From an uncultured Dysgonomonas sp. (GTDB lineage Bacteria > Bacteroidota > Bacteroidia > Bacteroidales > Dysgonomonadaceae), in the NCBI GenBank assembly GCA_937995835.1, contig CALKIV010000080.1:1-64000 (forward strand): a stretch of 64,000 nt of DNA, written 5' to 3'. The notes beneath the pieces are model-generated. The model saw nothing but the letters and a program-made list of their open reading frames with translations, had not been told where the DNA came from and searched no databases. Below are positions 26,801-34,550 of this stretch, piece after piece. A program made the translations under genes and the position numbers. Position 1 is the first letter of the stretch, and each line of letters starts with the position of its first letter.

Positions 26801-27114
26801 CAGTTGGAAGGCACAGGAATCGTTTTCCACGACTTGTCGTTATAATCCGTTTTATAAAAATCTTCTGGTCGCTGATCGGGTTGTGATACCCAGTTGAACT
26901 TCCAATCTCCATTCAATAAAAGGAAAAAAGGAGACTTCCCTCTGTCGCCAGTCAGAGCTTGTTGCCCATCAGCATAAGGGATGAAAGTGGCTCGTGCCGG
27001 CTCTCTATTGATCTCCAACACCGACAAATTTTCCCAGTCTGGCTTGCTATATTGAGCAAAGCCAGATTGAGAAAACATTATAAATAACAATGATATAATT
27101 ATAATTTTCTTCAT
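23863..27114 (-). CDS. GH2 beta-galactosidase, LacZ type
   Basis: This 1083-residue secreted enzyme (signal peptide to about residue 20, GFAQ) has the five-domain LacZ layout. The jelly roll (VPSNWEMQGYGTPIY), two Ig-like domains, the TIM barrel and the C-terminal supersandwich (PRLGVVMSL, WHGHGPFENYSDRK, YPVPQETGNK) are all visible. The acid/base is Glu501 in MGNEAGYG and the nucleophile Glu592 in LTSEYAHSMGN. The motif FRGVNRHEHDP-like (LRGVNRHEHDPAKGR) is intact. Beta-1,4- or beta-linked galactosyl residues are the likely target, for example the beta-D-galactose in RG-II side chain B. It directly abuts the preceding 1483-residue gene (stop and start adjacent), which points to translational coupling. 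Family and broad specificity are confident. Confidence 0.93.
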   Translation of the reverse strand: MKKIIIISLLFIMFSQSGFAQYSKPDWENLSVLEINREPARATFIPYADGQQALTGDRGKSPFFLLLNGDWKFNWVSQPDQRPEDFYKTDYNDKSWKTIPVPSNWEMQGYGTPIYVSAGYPFKIDPPRVMGTPKEDYTAYKERNPVGSYRHSFTLPTGWQNRRTFIHFAGVQSAFYVWVNGEKVGYSQGSMEPSEFDITDYVHSGVNQLAVEVYRWSDGSYLEDQDMWRTSGIHREVFLYSTASNRITDFAVRTILDKDYKDASLQIKPELKSYDGNKLEGWNIEAQLYDAQGNPVLNTALTQDALPVLNADNKAAVLNDRTPQRGRAKFAWLETKIENPLKWTAESPNLYTLVLNLVDDKKQTIESVSCRVGFRSVEIKEGQLLINGDPVRLRGVNRHEHDPAKGRMASRERMIQDIMLMKQGNVNAVRTAHYPNLPLWYELCDEYGLYVMDEADIEEHGLRGKLASDPSWHAAFMDRAVRMVERDKNHPSIISWSMGNEAGYGPNFAAISAWIKDYDPTRFIHYEGAQDTPTDPMTVDIISRFYPRVQDEYLNPNIAEGEDKERAENARWERLLSIAQNPVDNRPVLTSEYAHSMGNALGNFKEYWDEIYSHKRMLGGFIWDWSDQGLYKTNEDGVRFMAYGGDFGDKPNLKAFCFNGIVTGERETTPKYFEVKKVYQPMKIELKNVDKQEIEVTNRNHFTNLKEYETRWKIIANGDTLQQGILTNVDVQPSKVGSFNVPWKKINVKPNVDYSLRISFHLKENESWAGKGYEIGFEQFDLGLKQTKAENNKSIALKEVIKSANQIEVKGKTFSAIFDLQEGTLSSLKYGNREMLVASPIFQGYRAPVDNDKGFGNWLAKDWRLQGLDSLKRKLVSADVLEETKDKIVIKAVAESHAKNGKFIHEVVYTINGDGSIDVANTFTPSGELPELPRLGVVMSLSQELENIKWHGHGPFENYSDRKTNSPVGVYKSTVTEQYFPYPVPQETGNKENVQWIQLSDKAGKGLRFTCTSEKMSGSALHFTANDLDVATHAYLLKPRKEVVLSLDAIMLGLGNSSCGPGVLKKYSIEKRPYTLNFRIESL

Positions 27115-30100
27115 TTACTGCATATCTAAAGCATCGAACCAAAGTCCGTCTAAATTTTCACCACTAATAACCACTCTATAATGTCCAGCATTGATGTACG
27201 CTCCGGTAGTAGTACTTACCATTCTCCATTTTTCTGGAGCTGATGGAAACTGTATTTTATCTTCACGCATCACACGATCGTCTGCTGCCAAGATCTTGAT
27301 ATTCGCTATAATTGGAGTATCATTCGTGTTCATATATTTGAAGCGTAATGCATATACACCTGCTAGTCCAGGAGAAACTGTCCAAGTAATGCTATGTTGC
27401 TCAGCCCCTTCTGCTTTCACTCCTTGTTTTTTACGATGATCGACAGAAGACCATTTGCCTGTTACCACGGCTTCTTCAGCTTCGTGAGCTATTTCCGGAC
27501 GAAGATTTGGCTCTTCGCTCCATTCTATTTTTGGCACAGCAACAATCGGATTATTTCCTTTAATTGTTATCTGTTTTCCTTTCTTATATTCTTTCTTCAC
27601 AAAGCCTGTATCTACCTTCGTATAAAGGTCGGCATCTTGGCTTAGCTTGAATGAAACCTTCTTCGCTTTTGCATCTGGAGTTATCCATTCAGCACCATAT
27701 AGTTCAGGTAGAAGTTCTGAAAAATCTTTTCCTGTATCTAACCAATGCTTGTGTACTCCACCCTTCACTTCCAAAATCAAGCTTGGAGATGCCGGAGCAG
27801 GCTTTACAGACTGTTCTTTACTTGCTACAGCTATTGCTGAGATAACAGCCTGACCAGCAAGTGTTCTAGGGAAAGACACCTCAAGGATACCATCTTTTGC
27901 ATGACCTGTTACAGTCTTCTTCAAAAGTTTATCGTGACCAACTTCCCACCAGATGTCTAGTTCTTTCAAAACAGTATCTCCACTGATGGCAACATCAAAG
28001 ATGCGATAGCCTTCACAATCCATACTTCTGTCTGTACCCCACCAAGGTTCTACAAAATATAGTTCTACCATGTATTCGCCATCTGGCAATGGAAATTCGT
28101 ATTTCAATTTATCACGACCATAACGGAAAGTTTGGAAAAGCTCCCAATCCTTTGTGCCTGCTATTGGATCTTTCGTTCTGCGTTGAGATGCTAAGAAATT
28201 TGGAAGATTACCAAAGTCATCAGTCCAAGACAATGAGCCCCAATAGTTTCCTTCTTCTTTGTGCACATCAGCAGCCCAAAGGTTTCCATTTTCGTCTACA
28301 AAATCAGCGCCACCACTATTTACACGATAGATATAATTATACCCTGCTTGAGGTTTCGTCTGATTAGAGATATCTTTATATAGTTTGTCGAAAGATGGCG
28401 ATTGAGGCAGATTATCCATTACGATATAATCTTCTGCCACAGCTTTGCCATTTACATAACCAACTGCATATAATACATTATAGTTGATGTCAACTCCATC
28501 CCAAGTGAAGTGCGTGCCAATACCATTTCTGGTACGTTTTCCTAACGAGATAGATTTCACATCATTGAATAGTTCTACTTCATCACAGTTAGAGAAAACA
28601 ACAATACCATCTTTCTTTCCTGTTTCTGTCCAACGATTATTCCAAGTATGAGATACAAGATAAACCATTGGGCTTTCTTCCTTCGGAATATAATTAGAAC
28701 GATACATATAGTATACATCCAAAGGCTCTTCCCAAGGTGTCACCAATCCTTTATAGTTGAATGGTCCGATGCGATCAATATCTCTAAAGCCTTCTTCGTT
28801 TTGCACTCGTCCCGGATTGTCGTGTGAACTATATATCCATTGAAACTGTCCACAGATGCTATCCTTAGCTTGTTCGGCAAGTCTCACTTTCATTTCCATC
28901 AGGAAGTTCATGCGATCTTCGCTCCATGGTCCATCTTGATCGAAGCCACCTTCGGTATGCATACCGATACTTCTCCATGCACCATATTCTCCATTGAGCA
29001 ACTGTTCAGGTTTGCTCATCTCTTTATCATATTTGTAAGGATCACCTCCATAAGTACCTGACCAGTTTTGCACCACATTCCAGTCTGTGCCCGAACCTCC
29101 ATTGCAAGTGGTCACCAAACGTTGAGATGGTGATGTAGGATCCATCTCGCGAATAATTTCTGTACACTCACGTGCAAAATCTTCTGGCAATGTACTCTCA
29201 TTTTGTAGTCCCCAAAGCACCACGGAAGGATTGCTTCGTCTTTCTTTTACCCACTCTCTCAAATTAGCTTTGAATGTCTCTCTAAATTCGGGGGTGTCAT
29301 ACCACACATGGGCAGAAAGTTGCGTCCAAAACAAGATTCCTGATCTGTCCCACATTTCTTGATATAGCAGATTGTGAGGTTGATGTGCGTCACGGAATGC
29401 ATTGAAACCTGCAGCCTTCATTTGGCTTATACGCGACATGATTTGATCGTCACTAAAAGCATGACTTTGTCCCAACATATGTTCATACTCGCACACTCCA
29501 TTCAAGAAAACAGGCTTACCATTTAAGAAGAAGCGCTGATCTCCATCGGTGCGGTAAATTGGCCAAGAAATCCAACGGAATCCATAAGGTGTGGTCTGTT
29601 CGTCAATCACTTTTCCGTTTTCCTTCACCATGGTCACCAAGTTGTACAAGTAAGGATTTTCAGTATCCCATAAATATGGATCAACAATCTCTTTACTCAC
29701 TTGCTTCACGGCTCTGGTTTCGTTCGCTTTGAGTGTTATATTTTCAGTAATACGTTCTACCTGAATACCATCTTTGTTGGTTAGCTTTTGTATCAACTCT
29801 AAATTTCTCTCTTTGTTGCTGTAGTTTTTCAGCTCTGTACTTGTATTCAGCGTGAATACATTTTTGCCGTTCACTTTTTTAGGTTCATGATTCCATGCAT
29901 GAATTCCAAAAGGTTCTATTCTCGTGCTATTAGTCACAACAAGTGTCACTGGACGGAAAATACCCATCGGTTGCGACCCCTCTGAGAAGCCCCATTCTGA
30001 CGAACACCCACCACAAACCCATGGCGAGTCAGCAATCATCGGTGGATGATCAGCTTGAACGGCCAAAGTATTTGCTTTGTTGAAATGGATAACATCCGTT

Positions 30101-31566
30101 ACATCAATCGTAAACGTAGTTCGTCCACCTGAGTGGTAACCCACCTTCTTTCCATTGACATAGACAGTGGCGTAAGTACCTACCCCTTCGAAGAAAAGGA
30201 AATAACGTTTGTCGGCTCCTTGATCTACAACATCAAACGATTTTCTGTACCAAGCAAAGCCATGTTCGTTGCCATGCTTCAAACGGCGAACACCCTCATA
30301 TTGATCCCAATTGTGAGGTACACTCACTTTTTCCCAAGTGGCATCACTATAAGTTTCTTTTTCGAAACCGACATGTGCTTCCTTGTTTGTATTATCTTTT
30401 GTTGTTTTCCAATTATCATTCAAAGAGAATTCTTTTCTGAATGTATTTTTATCAGGCTTTGGAAAACGAACAATACTTTTCCCTAAATCTTTGGATGTAG
30501 CAACTGCAATGCCTCGTTGATCATGCTCATTAACTGCACAGTAGAAGTGATATACTACCCCATTCCATTTTACGACATATGATTTGTGAGCAAATAGATT
30601 GTCATATTTTTCTGTTGGAATAATGAGATCATCGCCATCCCAATCTGTCCAATTTACTAGATCGTATGAGCAAGCAAACGTGTTGAATGCCTTGTAAGGT
30701 CGGTCGGCACGGAACGCTCCAAAATAGAACATGACATAAACATCTCCAATCTTTTGGATAACACCGTCGCCTGTAATTCCTTCTTCGTGATTAACTATTG
30801 GATTGCCCTCATAGCGTTTCCAATCAGTCATATTATTAGAAAGAGCGATGCCGATACGTTCTGCTTTTACATTGTTTGCAGGATTGATTCCCCCTGCATT
30901 ATAGTACATCACAAAAGGATAGCCTAACGTTTGCTTTTTATCCCAGATAACATATGATTTATATTGGATAACGTTTTCCCACCATCCTTTATCTGCATCC
31001 AATGGAGATAAGATGGGATTGTCTAACGTTTGCCACTCATGTGCTTTGGTGATTTCTTTATCTGTAAAAGCCATTCCTTCTTTCAGCATGCCTCTTTCGT
31101 AGCCTCTGACCTCGCTACCAAAATAAGACATCCAATATTTGTTGTCGAATTTTTGAGCTTTATAGCTTCCTCCCCACTCATAATCGATCAAGGAGACATA
31201 TCCTGCACGCTGATTTTCATCCCATCTGCCACTTCCTACTTCAGGAAAAGACAATATTCGTCCTAACGATTTCCATTCCAAAAGATCATCACTCTCGGCA
31301 AGCCATGTTTCATACCCTCTACCATCTGATCCTGTTTTGCCATTATACACCAGATATGACATATACCATTTTCCATTTTCACGGAAAACTGTAGGGCAAT
31401 CCATCTTGTGATGATTATCAGAAGGAGCAATGATCATCCCATATTTATAGGGAGTTTTTACTTCTTCATATATCTTATTCATAACATCTTTCGACACAGT
31501 TTTCTGTGCCGAAAGAGTAGATGAAAAAATGAAAAATAATACTACAAGTAGTCTCGAAAAATTCAT
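27115..31566 (-). CDS. Four-part enzyme: N-terminal beta-propeller, GH2, malectin-like and CBM domains
   Basis: This 1483-residue secreted protein (signal peptide to about residue 20, LSAQ) has several modules. Residues about 30-365 form a five-bladed propeller of the GH43/GH137 type (CPTVFRENGKWYMSY, YETWLAESDDLLEW, GDVYVMFYFGAF). Residues 375-1000 are a complete GH2 enzyme with predicted acid/base Glu790 (GLQNEST) and nucleophile Glu860 (NGEYGAW). A malectin-like domain spans about 1080-1250, and a CBM6/CBM35-like domain ends the protein (about 1360-1483). The propeller-GH2 order is the one I recall for the RG-II enzyme joining GH137 beta-L-arabinofuranosidase to a GH2 beta-glucuronidase. 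The next upstream gene resembles GH138, as in that known locus. The GH137 assignment is inference, while the domain architecture is seen directly. Confidence 0.85.
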   Translation of the reverse strand: MNFSRLLVVLFFIFSSTLSAQKTVSKDVMNKIYEEVKTPYKYGMIIAPSDNHHKMDCPTVFRENGKWYMSYLVYNGKTGSDGRGYETWLAESDDLLEWKSLGRILSFPEVGSGRWDENQRAGYVSLIDYEWGGSYKAQKFDNKYWMSYFGSEVRGYERGMLKEGMAFTDKEITKAHEWQTLDNPILSPLDADKGWWENVIQYKSYVIWDKKQTLGYPFVMYYNAGGINPANNVKAERIGIALSNNMTDWKRYEGNPIVNHEEGITGDGVIQKIGDVYVMFYFGAFRADRPYKAFNTFACSYDLVNWTDWDGDDLIIPTEKYDNLFAHKSYVVKWNGVVYHFYCAVNEHDQRGIAVATSKDLGKSIVRFPKPDKNTFRKEFSLNDNWKTTKDNTNKEAHVGFEKETYSDATWEKVSVPHNWDQYEGVRRLKHGNEHGFAWYRKSFDVVDQGADKRYFLFFEGVGTYATVYVNGKKVGYHSGGRTTFTIDVTDVIHFNKANTLAVQADHPPMIADSPWVCGGCSSEWGFSEGSQPMGIFRPVTLVVTNSTRIEPFGIHAWNHEPKKVNGKNVFTLNTSTELKNYSNKERNLELIQKLTNKDGIQVERITENITLKANETRAVKQVSKEIVDPYLWDTENPYLYNLVTMVKENGKVIDEQTTPYGFRWISWPIYRTDGDQRFFLNGKPVFLNGVCEYEHMLGQSHAFSDDQIMSRISQMKAAGFNAFRDAHQPHNLLYQEMWDRSGILFWTQLSAHVWYDTPEFRETFKANLREWVKERRSNPSVVLWGLQNESTLPEDFARECTEIIREMDPTSPSQRLVTTCNGGSGTDWNVVQNWSGTYGGDPYKYDKEMSKPEQLLNGEYGAWRSIGMHTEGGFDQDGPWSEDRMNFLMEMKVRLAEQAKDSICGQFQWIYSSHDNPGRVQNEEGFRDIDRIGPFNYKGLVTPWEEPLDVYYMYRSNYIPKEESPMVYLVSHTWNNRWTETGKKDGIVVFSNCDEVELFNDVKSISLGKRTRNGIGTHFTWDGVDINYNVLYAVGYVNGKAVAEDYIVMDNLPQSPSFDKLYKDISNQTKPQAGYNYIYRVNSGGADFVDENGNLWAADVHKEEGNYWGSLSWTDDFGNLPNFLASQRRTKDPIAGTKDWELFQTFRYGRDKLKYEFPLPDGEYMVELYFVEPWWGTDRSMDCEGYRIFDVAISGDTVLKELDIWWEVGHDKLLKKTVTGHAKDGILEVSFPRTLAGQAVISAIAVASKEQSVKPAPASPSLILEVKGGVHKHWLDTGKDFSELLPELYGAEWITPDAKAKKVSFKLSQDADLYTKVDTGFVKKEYKKGKQITIKGNNPIVAVPKIEWSEEPNLRPEIAHEAEEAVVTGKWSSVDHRKKQGVKAEGAEQHSITWTVSPGLAGVYALRFKYMNTNDTPIIANIKILAADDRVMREDKIQFPSAPEKWRMVSTTTGAYINAGHYRVVISGENLDGLWFDALDMQ

Positions 31567-31593
31567 TCTTTATTTTATTTTGTTCTATGTTTT

Positions 31594-34281
31594 TTAATAG
31601 AATATCCAATCTATTTGGCTAGACGGATCATGCGCTCCCAAACCAACATTACGTGGAGCTATCTTTTGATCAACACTTGTAAAGCCAAGCACCATTAAAG
31701 CCCCTTTACCCAAACTTAGTGTATGTTTGCCTGCGTCAAACGTATAGGTATGTACATTCACAGTTCCTCGCCCAGGGATTTCAATTACATTGGCAAGCTT
31801 CACATCTCCTTGTCCATAGTCATTTGCCAAGGCATTGGTTTCCAATGTAGGCGCTTTTGCATATTCCTTTCTCTCTGTGTTTAGATAACCCACCAATAGA
31901 TTTACTTTTTCTTTGGTTTCGAAAGTTAGAGAAGTTCCCTCTTCAAACTGTTTGTTTTCGCTAAATCTGATTGGACGCATATTCTTCAAGTCTTCTCCAA
32001 ATTCTCCGATAATGAAGTCTTTGTCTGAGAATACTTTTTCACCTTTTTTCATGGAGTAGCTTGTTACTCCACCTTCTATTTTCACATCAACAGGCTTCAA
32101 AATTTCAATTGCTTGTTGATTTTCATTTCCATGCTTCTTGATGAACTCAATATTCTTCTTGAAATTAGCAAATTCCAATTGATAGTGAGGCATCATTTCC
32201 TCCCAAGTCTTATTCTTACCTTCATCGCCTCCAATAGGGATTCTACGCTGAGCTGTTTGCATACTATTGGCATACAAGTAAGTATCTTTTGTTAGATCAA
32301 CTAGGTGTTGGAAATATTCCAAACTTTTCTCCACATGAGGTACTGCCTGATCTAGATCTGCAATATCATTAGAGTGTGTATATTTCAAGATCAGCATAGC
32401 TGCTTTCACTTTCTCTGAGAAGAAGTTCGCAAATGCTTGATAAGCATATACATCATTTTTAAGACGATTGAACTCATCTTTATTTTTGCTTACTTTAGAT
32501 GCTGCTTTGTCTATAGCCTCTACTGCTGCATTCCCATGAGCAACAGCTTCTGCTATCAGCTGAGGAGGAGTTTCTCCCACATGAGGAAGTTTATTCCACT
32601 CCTTGTTCATATACTCAATAAGCATCTCACCTTCAGGACCACAAGACTCGTGGAAACCTGGATAAACTTTCCATTTCTCAGGGTTTACCAGTTGGCTCAA
32701 GAACATTCCTAATAGCAATGTTTGTCTGTTTCCTTCTGTGATTCCAAATTTGCGCAACAGTTTAGGAGCGATCTCTCCAGTTTGTTCGTAAGCTTCTAAA
32801 ATATTCTTTCCTTCAGCTCCACAACCATACATGTCTCCTAGTTGTTTGCCCCAATAGTCTACTTCTTCGCCTCTATCACGATTTACATTCCATGCATAAC
32901 GTGACCAAGCTTTATACCAAATCCAATCACGATCGATTTGTTTCAATCGCTGATCAGTTTTATCAGCCGTGTAAGGCCAATCCCAATAAGAAGCCTGAGG
33001 ATATAAATGTAAAGCATTAGCTCCATGCACATCATGCATAGCATGAACAGTCTTCTGAATAAAATCTGGCGACCCGTAACGGAATGGTTCTAGATTAGCA
33101 AGAATATGTACATTAGATACGTGTACAGATCCTAGTGAACTCAAGTCAGTATGAATCTTAGACCATGAACCACGAGGCTCATAAGTGGTTAGCGATTCAC
33201 CATTATATTTGTGCATTGTGTACAAGTTGTTATACAATGGTAGTGCTGCATCCATCACCATTTTGCAATCGGTATCGTGAGCACGAACAATCAATGGAGG
33301 CTCTTTTTCTATGTTTAATGCTTTCAAACCGTCTTGAACTCCAGGTATAATTGTGTTAGTGAACCAGTTAACATCATCATCATGTGTATCCATAGCTTCA
33401 CCAAGACAGATCAATAGTCCTACGTTAGGATATTTTTCGATGAAAGCTGCAACTGACTTTCTTGTATAATCTTCTAGTAAGGGTGTAATTACACGATTTC
33501 TTTCCTGAGTAGGTATGCCGTGATGTTCTGCAAATGGTTTTGAGACCAAAATATTGTAGAACATTTGTATCACCCAAATGCCTCTTTTATCAGCCTCTTC
33601 TGTCAAGAAAGAATACATATCTTCGTTTTTCTTAAACGTCTCATCATCAACCTCAACAGCATAAGGATAATCGTCTAACTTAACGAGCGAAGCAAAAGGA
33701 TGTCCGTTCCACAAATACAAAGAGTTCATCTTGTTTGCTGCTAACATATCAAGATATTCGATCCACAATTCTTTATCATAAAACCAAGGGAATACTTCTT
33801 CAGTATATGGATATTCATACACTGTTCGTCCTGGCAGGTAATACGTTTTTTGTACGCCCACACATGCACCACGAAGTACCATTTCGGGAGTTTCATTTAC
33901 AGATACTGTTTCAGGAAGTTTTCCATTATGCTTGATTTGATCAATCAATTCCATACAAGCATACATAGCACCTGAAGCATCATTCCCTGTTATTTGGATT
34001 ATATTATCTTGCGTCTCGATACTATACCCTTCTTTTGTCAACGAATCCATTTGAGATACAGCAATCAGAATTTGATGAGCATCTGTCAAATCTTTGCCCT
34101 CAGACTCGGACAATAAGGTCACATCATATTTTGTATCTTCGAGTGCTTTCTTCAACTTCTCAGCACCATACACTACTCTACTTGATGGTTCTACACCAGT
34201 TACAATCACGACTTTCTCCTTCGAACAGGATACAATCAACGTTATGAAACTGAATAGAATTAACAAATGTTTAATTTTCAT
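31594..34281 (-). CDS. Lipoprotein alpha-galacturonidase-like enzyme (candidate GH138)
   Basis: This 895-residue lipoprotein has the lipobox LIVSC with Cys19. The N-terminal domain (about 20-130; GYSIETQDNIIQITGNDASG, MYACMELIDQ) is the alpha/beta accessory domain found at the front of several uronic-acid glycosidases (GH67/GH115/GH20-like). The following TIM-barrel-like region has DMLAANKMNSLYLWNGHPF, CLGEAMDTHDDDVNW and RAHDTDCKMVMDA, and a helical region follows. A C-terminal beta domain closes the protein. It sits 27 bp upstream of the propeller-GH2 gene. From memory, GH138 alpha-galacturonidase has this size and neighbour in the Bacteroides RG-II locus, where it removes chain A galacturonic acid. 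The uronidase nature is likely, and the GH138 label needs a profile search. It is the first gene after an apparent transcription break. Confidence 0.78.
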   Translation of the reverse strand: MKIKHLLILFSFITLIVSCSKEKVVIVTGVEPSSRVVYGAEKLKKALEDTKYDVTLLSESEGKDLTDAHQILIAVSQMDSLTKEGYSIETQDNIIQITGNDASGAMYACMELIDQIKHNGKLPETVSVNETPEMVLRGACVGVQKTYYLPGRTVYEYPYTEEVFPWFYDKELWIEYLDMLAANKMNSLYLWNGHPFASLVKLDDYPYAVEVDDETFKKNEDMYSFLTEEADKRGIWVIQMFYNILVSKPFAEHHGIPTQERNRVITPLLEDYTRKSVAAFIEKYPNVGLLICLGEAMDTHDDDVNWFTNTIIPGVQDGLKALNIEKEPPLIVRAHDTDCKMVMDAALPLYNNLYTMHKYNGESLTTYEPRGSWSKIHTDLSSLGSVHVSNVHILANLEPFRYGSPDFIQKTVHAMHDVHGANALHLYPQASYWDWPYTADKTDQRLKQIDRDWIWYKAWSRYAWNVNRDRGEEVDYWGKQLGDMYGCGAEGKNILEAYEQTGEIAPKLLRKFGITEGNRQTLLLGMFLSQLVNPEKWKVYPGFHESCGPEGEMLIEYMNKEWNKLPHVGETPPQLIAEAVAHGNAAVEAIDKAASKVSKNKDEFNRLKNDVYAYQAFANFFSEKVKAAMLILKYTHSNDIADLDQAVPHVEKSLEYFQHLVDLTKDTYLYANSMQTAQRRIPIGGDEGKNKTWEEMMPHYQLEFANFKKNIEFIKKHGNENQQAIEILKPVDVKIEGGVTSYSMKKGEKVFSDKDFIIGEFGEDLKNMRPIRFSENKQFEEGTSLTFETKEKVNLLVGYLNTERKEYAKAPTLETNALANDYGQGDVKLANVIEIPGRGTVNVHTYTFDAGKHTLSLGKGALMVLGFTSVDQKIAPRNVGLGAHDPSSQIDWIFY

Positions 34282-34367
34282 TTCTGCAGATTTATTATTA
34301 TTTCGGTAGAATTATTCTAAAAATTTATTGTTATAAAGTCTTTTCAAACTGTACTGACCTGTGCTGA

Positions 34368-34375
34368 CAAAGGTA
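34368..34375 (-). promoter_or_regulatory. Internal -7 box upstream of the GH138-like gene
   Basis: On the minus strand TACCTTTG matches the Bacteroides -7 consensus TAnnTTTG exactly, about 87 bp upstream of the ATG at 34281. A TTTG on the same strand at 34407-34404 is 28 bp further up, longer than the usual 19-21. It lies just downstream of a terminator-like hairpin, so it may start a second transcription unit. Confidence 0.45.
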
Positions 34376-34462
34376 ATGCTTTAGCATGAGAGCTCAGACG
34401 AGCCAAAGTATGCTATAAAACATATTTCAAGAGATACTAACTTTATCTCCGAAATAGAATAG

Positions 34463-34497
34463 TTAAACAAGCAATAGGCAATATCACCTATCACTTG
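34463..34497 (-). terminator. Terminator-like hairpin after the GH141 gene
   Basis: On the minus-strand RNA an 11-bp stem (34497-34487 with 34478-34468), containing two G-U wobbles that pair only on this strand, has an 8-nt loop and is followed by a short UUU tract. It lies in the 269-bp spacer between the GH141-type gene and the GH138-like gene, the largest gap in the whole minus-strand block. Confidence 0.55.
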
Positions 34498-34550
34498 CTA
34501 ACGCTCTTCCAGCTACTTCAAACCTCTACATCCAGAGTCAGCAACAGCCT

